From an uncultured Lachnospiraceae bacterium (GTDB lineage Bacteria; Bacillota; Clostridia; Lachnospirales; Lachnospiraceae), in the NCBI GenBank assembly GCA_902782815.1, contig CACZOS010000237.1, forward strand, positions 1 through 5,981: 5,981 nucleotides of DNA, read 5' to 3'. The notes below the pieces were generated by a model that saw nothing but the letters and a program-made list of their open reading frames with translations, had not been told where the DNA came from and searched no databases. Positions 5,925-5,981 of the stretch are shown here, piece after piece (position 1 is the stretch's first letter; each line of letters begins with the position of its first letter). The position numbers and the translations under genes are program-made.

Positions 5925-5981
5925 TTATGCCAATATATATTCAATCTCATCAAGCCCGTCTGTTATTGCGTTCTTTCTTCC
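5925..5981 (-). CDS. Possible C-terminal end of a leftward gene
   Basis: The minus-strand frame entering from the right edge reads GRKNAITDGLDEIEYILA and stops at TAA 5927-5925. Its acidic/hydrophobic alternation looks protein-like, but 18 codons are too few to assign a family. A second minus-strand frame across the same area ends about 70 bases further left with KTAKISGYVPKA, also protein-like, so the true frame is uncertain and a frameshift between the two is possible. Confidence 0.3.
   Translation of the reverse strand, partial: GRKNAITDGLDEIEYILA

Noticed and set aside
1..5981. CRISPR array, tRNA, rRNA or insertion sequence
   Set aside because: No regularly spaced repeats, no tRNA or rRNA signature and no transposase or terminal inverted repeats were seen.

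Overview
The window looks like an accessory stretch of a Bacillota (Firmicutes) chromosome of moderate GC content, probably a clostridial or related gut-type anaerobe. The evidence is the strong AGGAGG-type ribosome sites, a secreted C69 dipeptidase, DUF1905 and TfoX-N small proteins, and above all a Zn-macrodomain/class M sirtuin pair typical of Bacillota. Species cannot be named from the sequence.

Layout. At the left edge (1-168, minus) lies the first 56 codons of a DUF1905 protein, running off the window. A 676-base divergent intergenic region follows, with a likely promoter at 756-783 for the next gene. A secreted C69 family dipeptidase occupies 845-2308 (plus). Just behind it (2350-2807) is a regulator relic: a nearly complete GyrI-like effector-binding domain without its DNA-binding half and with a probable frameshift at its end. 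A small TfoX N-terminal-domain protein (2864-3181) closes the rightward block, and a strong hairpin (3189-3231) separates it from the convergent leftward genes.

The leftward operon reads, in transcription order: a decayed 2x[4Fe-4S] ferredoxin-like gene (5494-5204), a Zn-binding macrodomain ADP-ribosyl hydrolase (5199-4393) and a macrodomain-linked sirtuin (SirTM, 4412-3405). The last two overlap by 20 bases and form a reversible protein ADP-ribosylation module. In streptococci and staphylococci the SirTM enzyme modifies a lipoylated GcvH-like carrier and the macrodomain reverses this. Neither that carrier nor its lipoate ligase LplA2 is visible here, so the substrate is open.

Upstream of the operon (5495-5924) is about 430 bases with no convincing gene but with several signals: a plus-strand extended -10 promoter, a dyad at 5579-5621 and a 27-base near-perfect palindrome at 5632-5658 that looks like a repressor operator. 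The right edge carries what may be the last codons of another leftward gene. The most interesting content is the orphan SirTM/macrodomain pair with its decayed iron-sulfur neighbour and the palindrome upstream.
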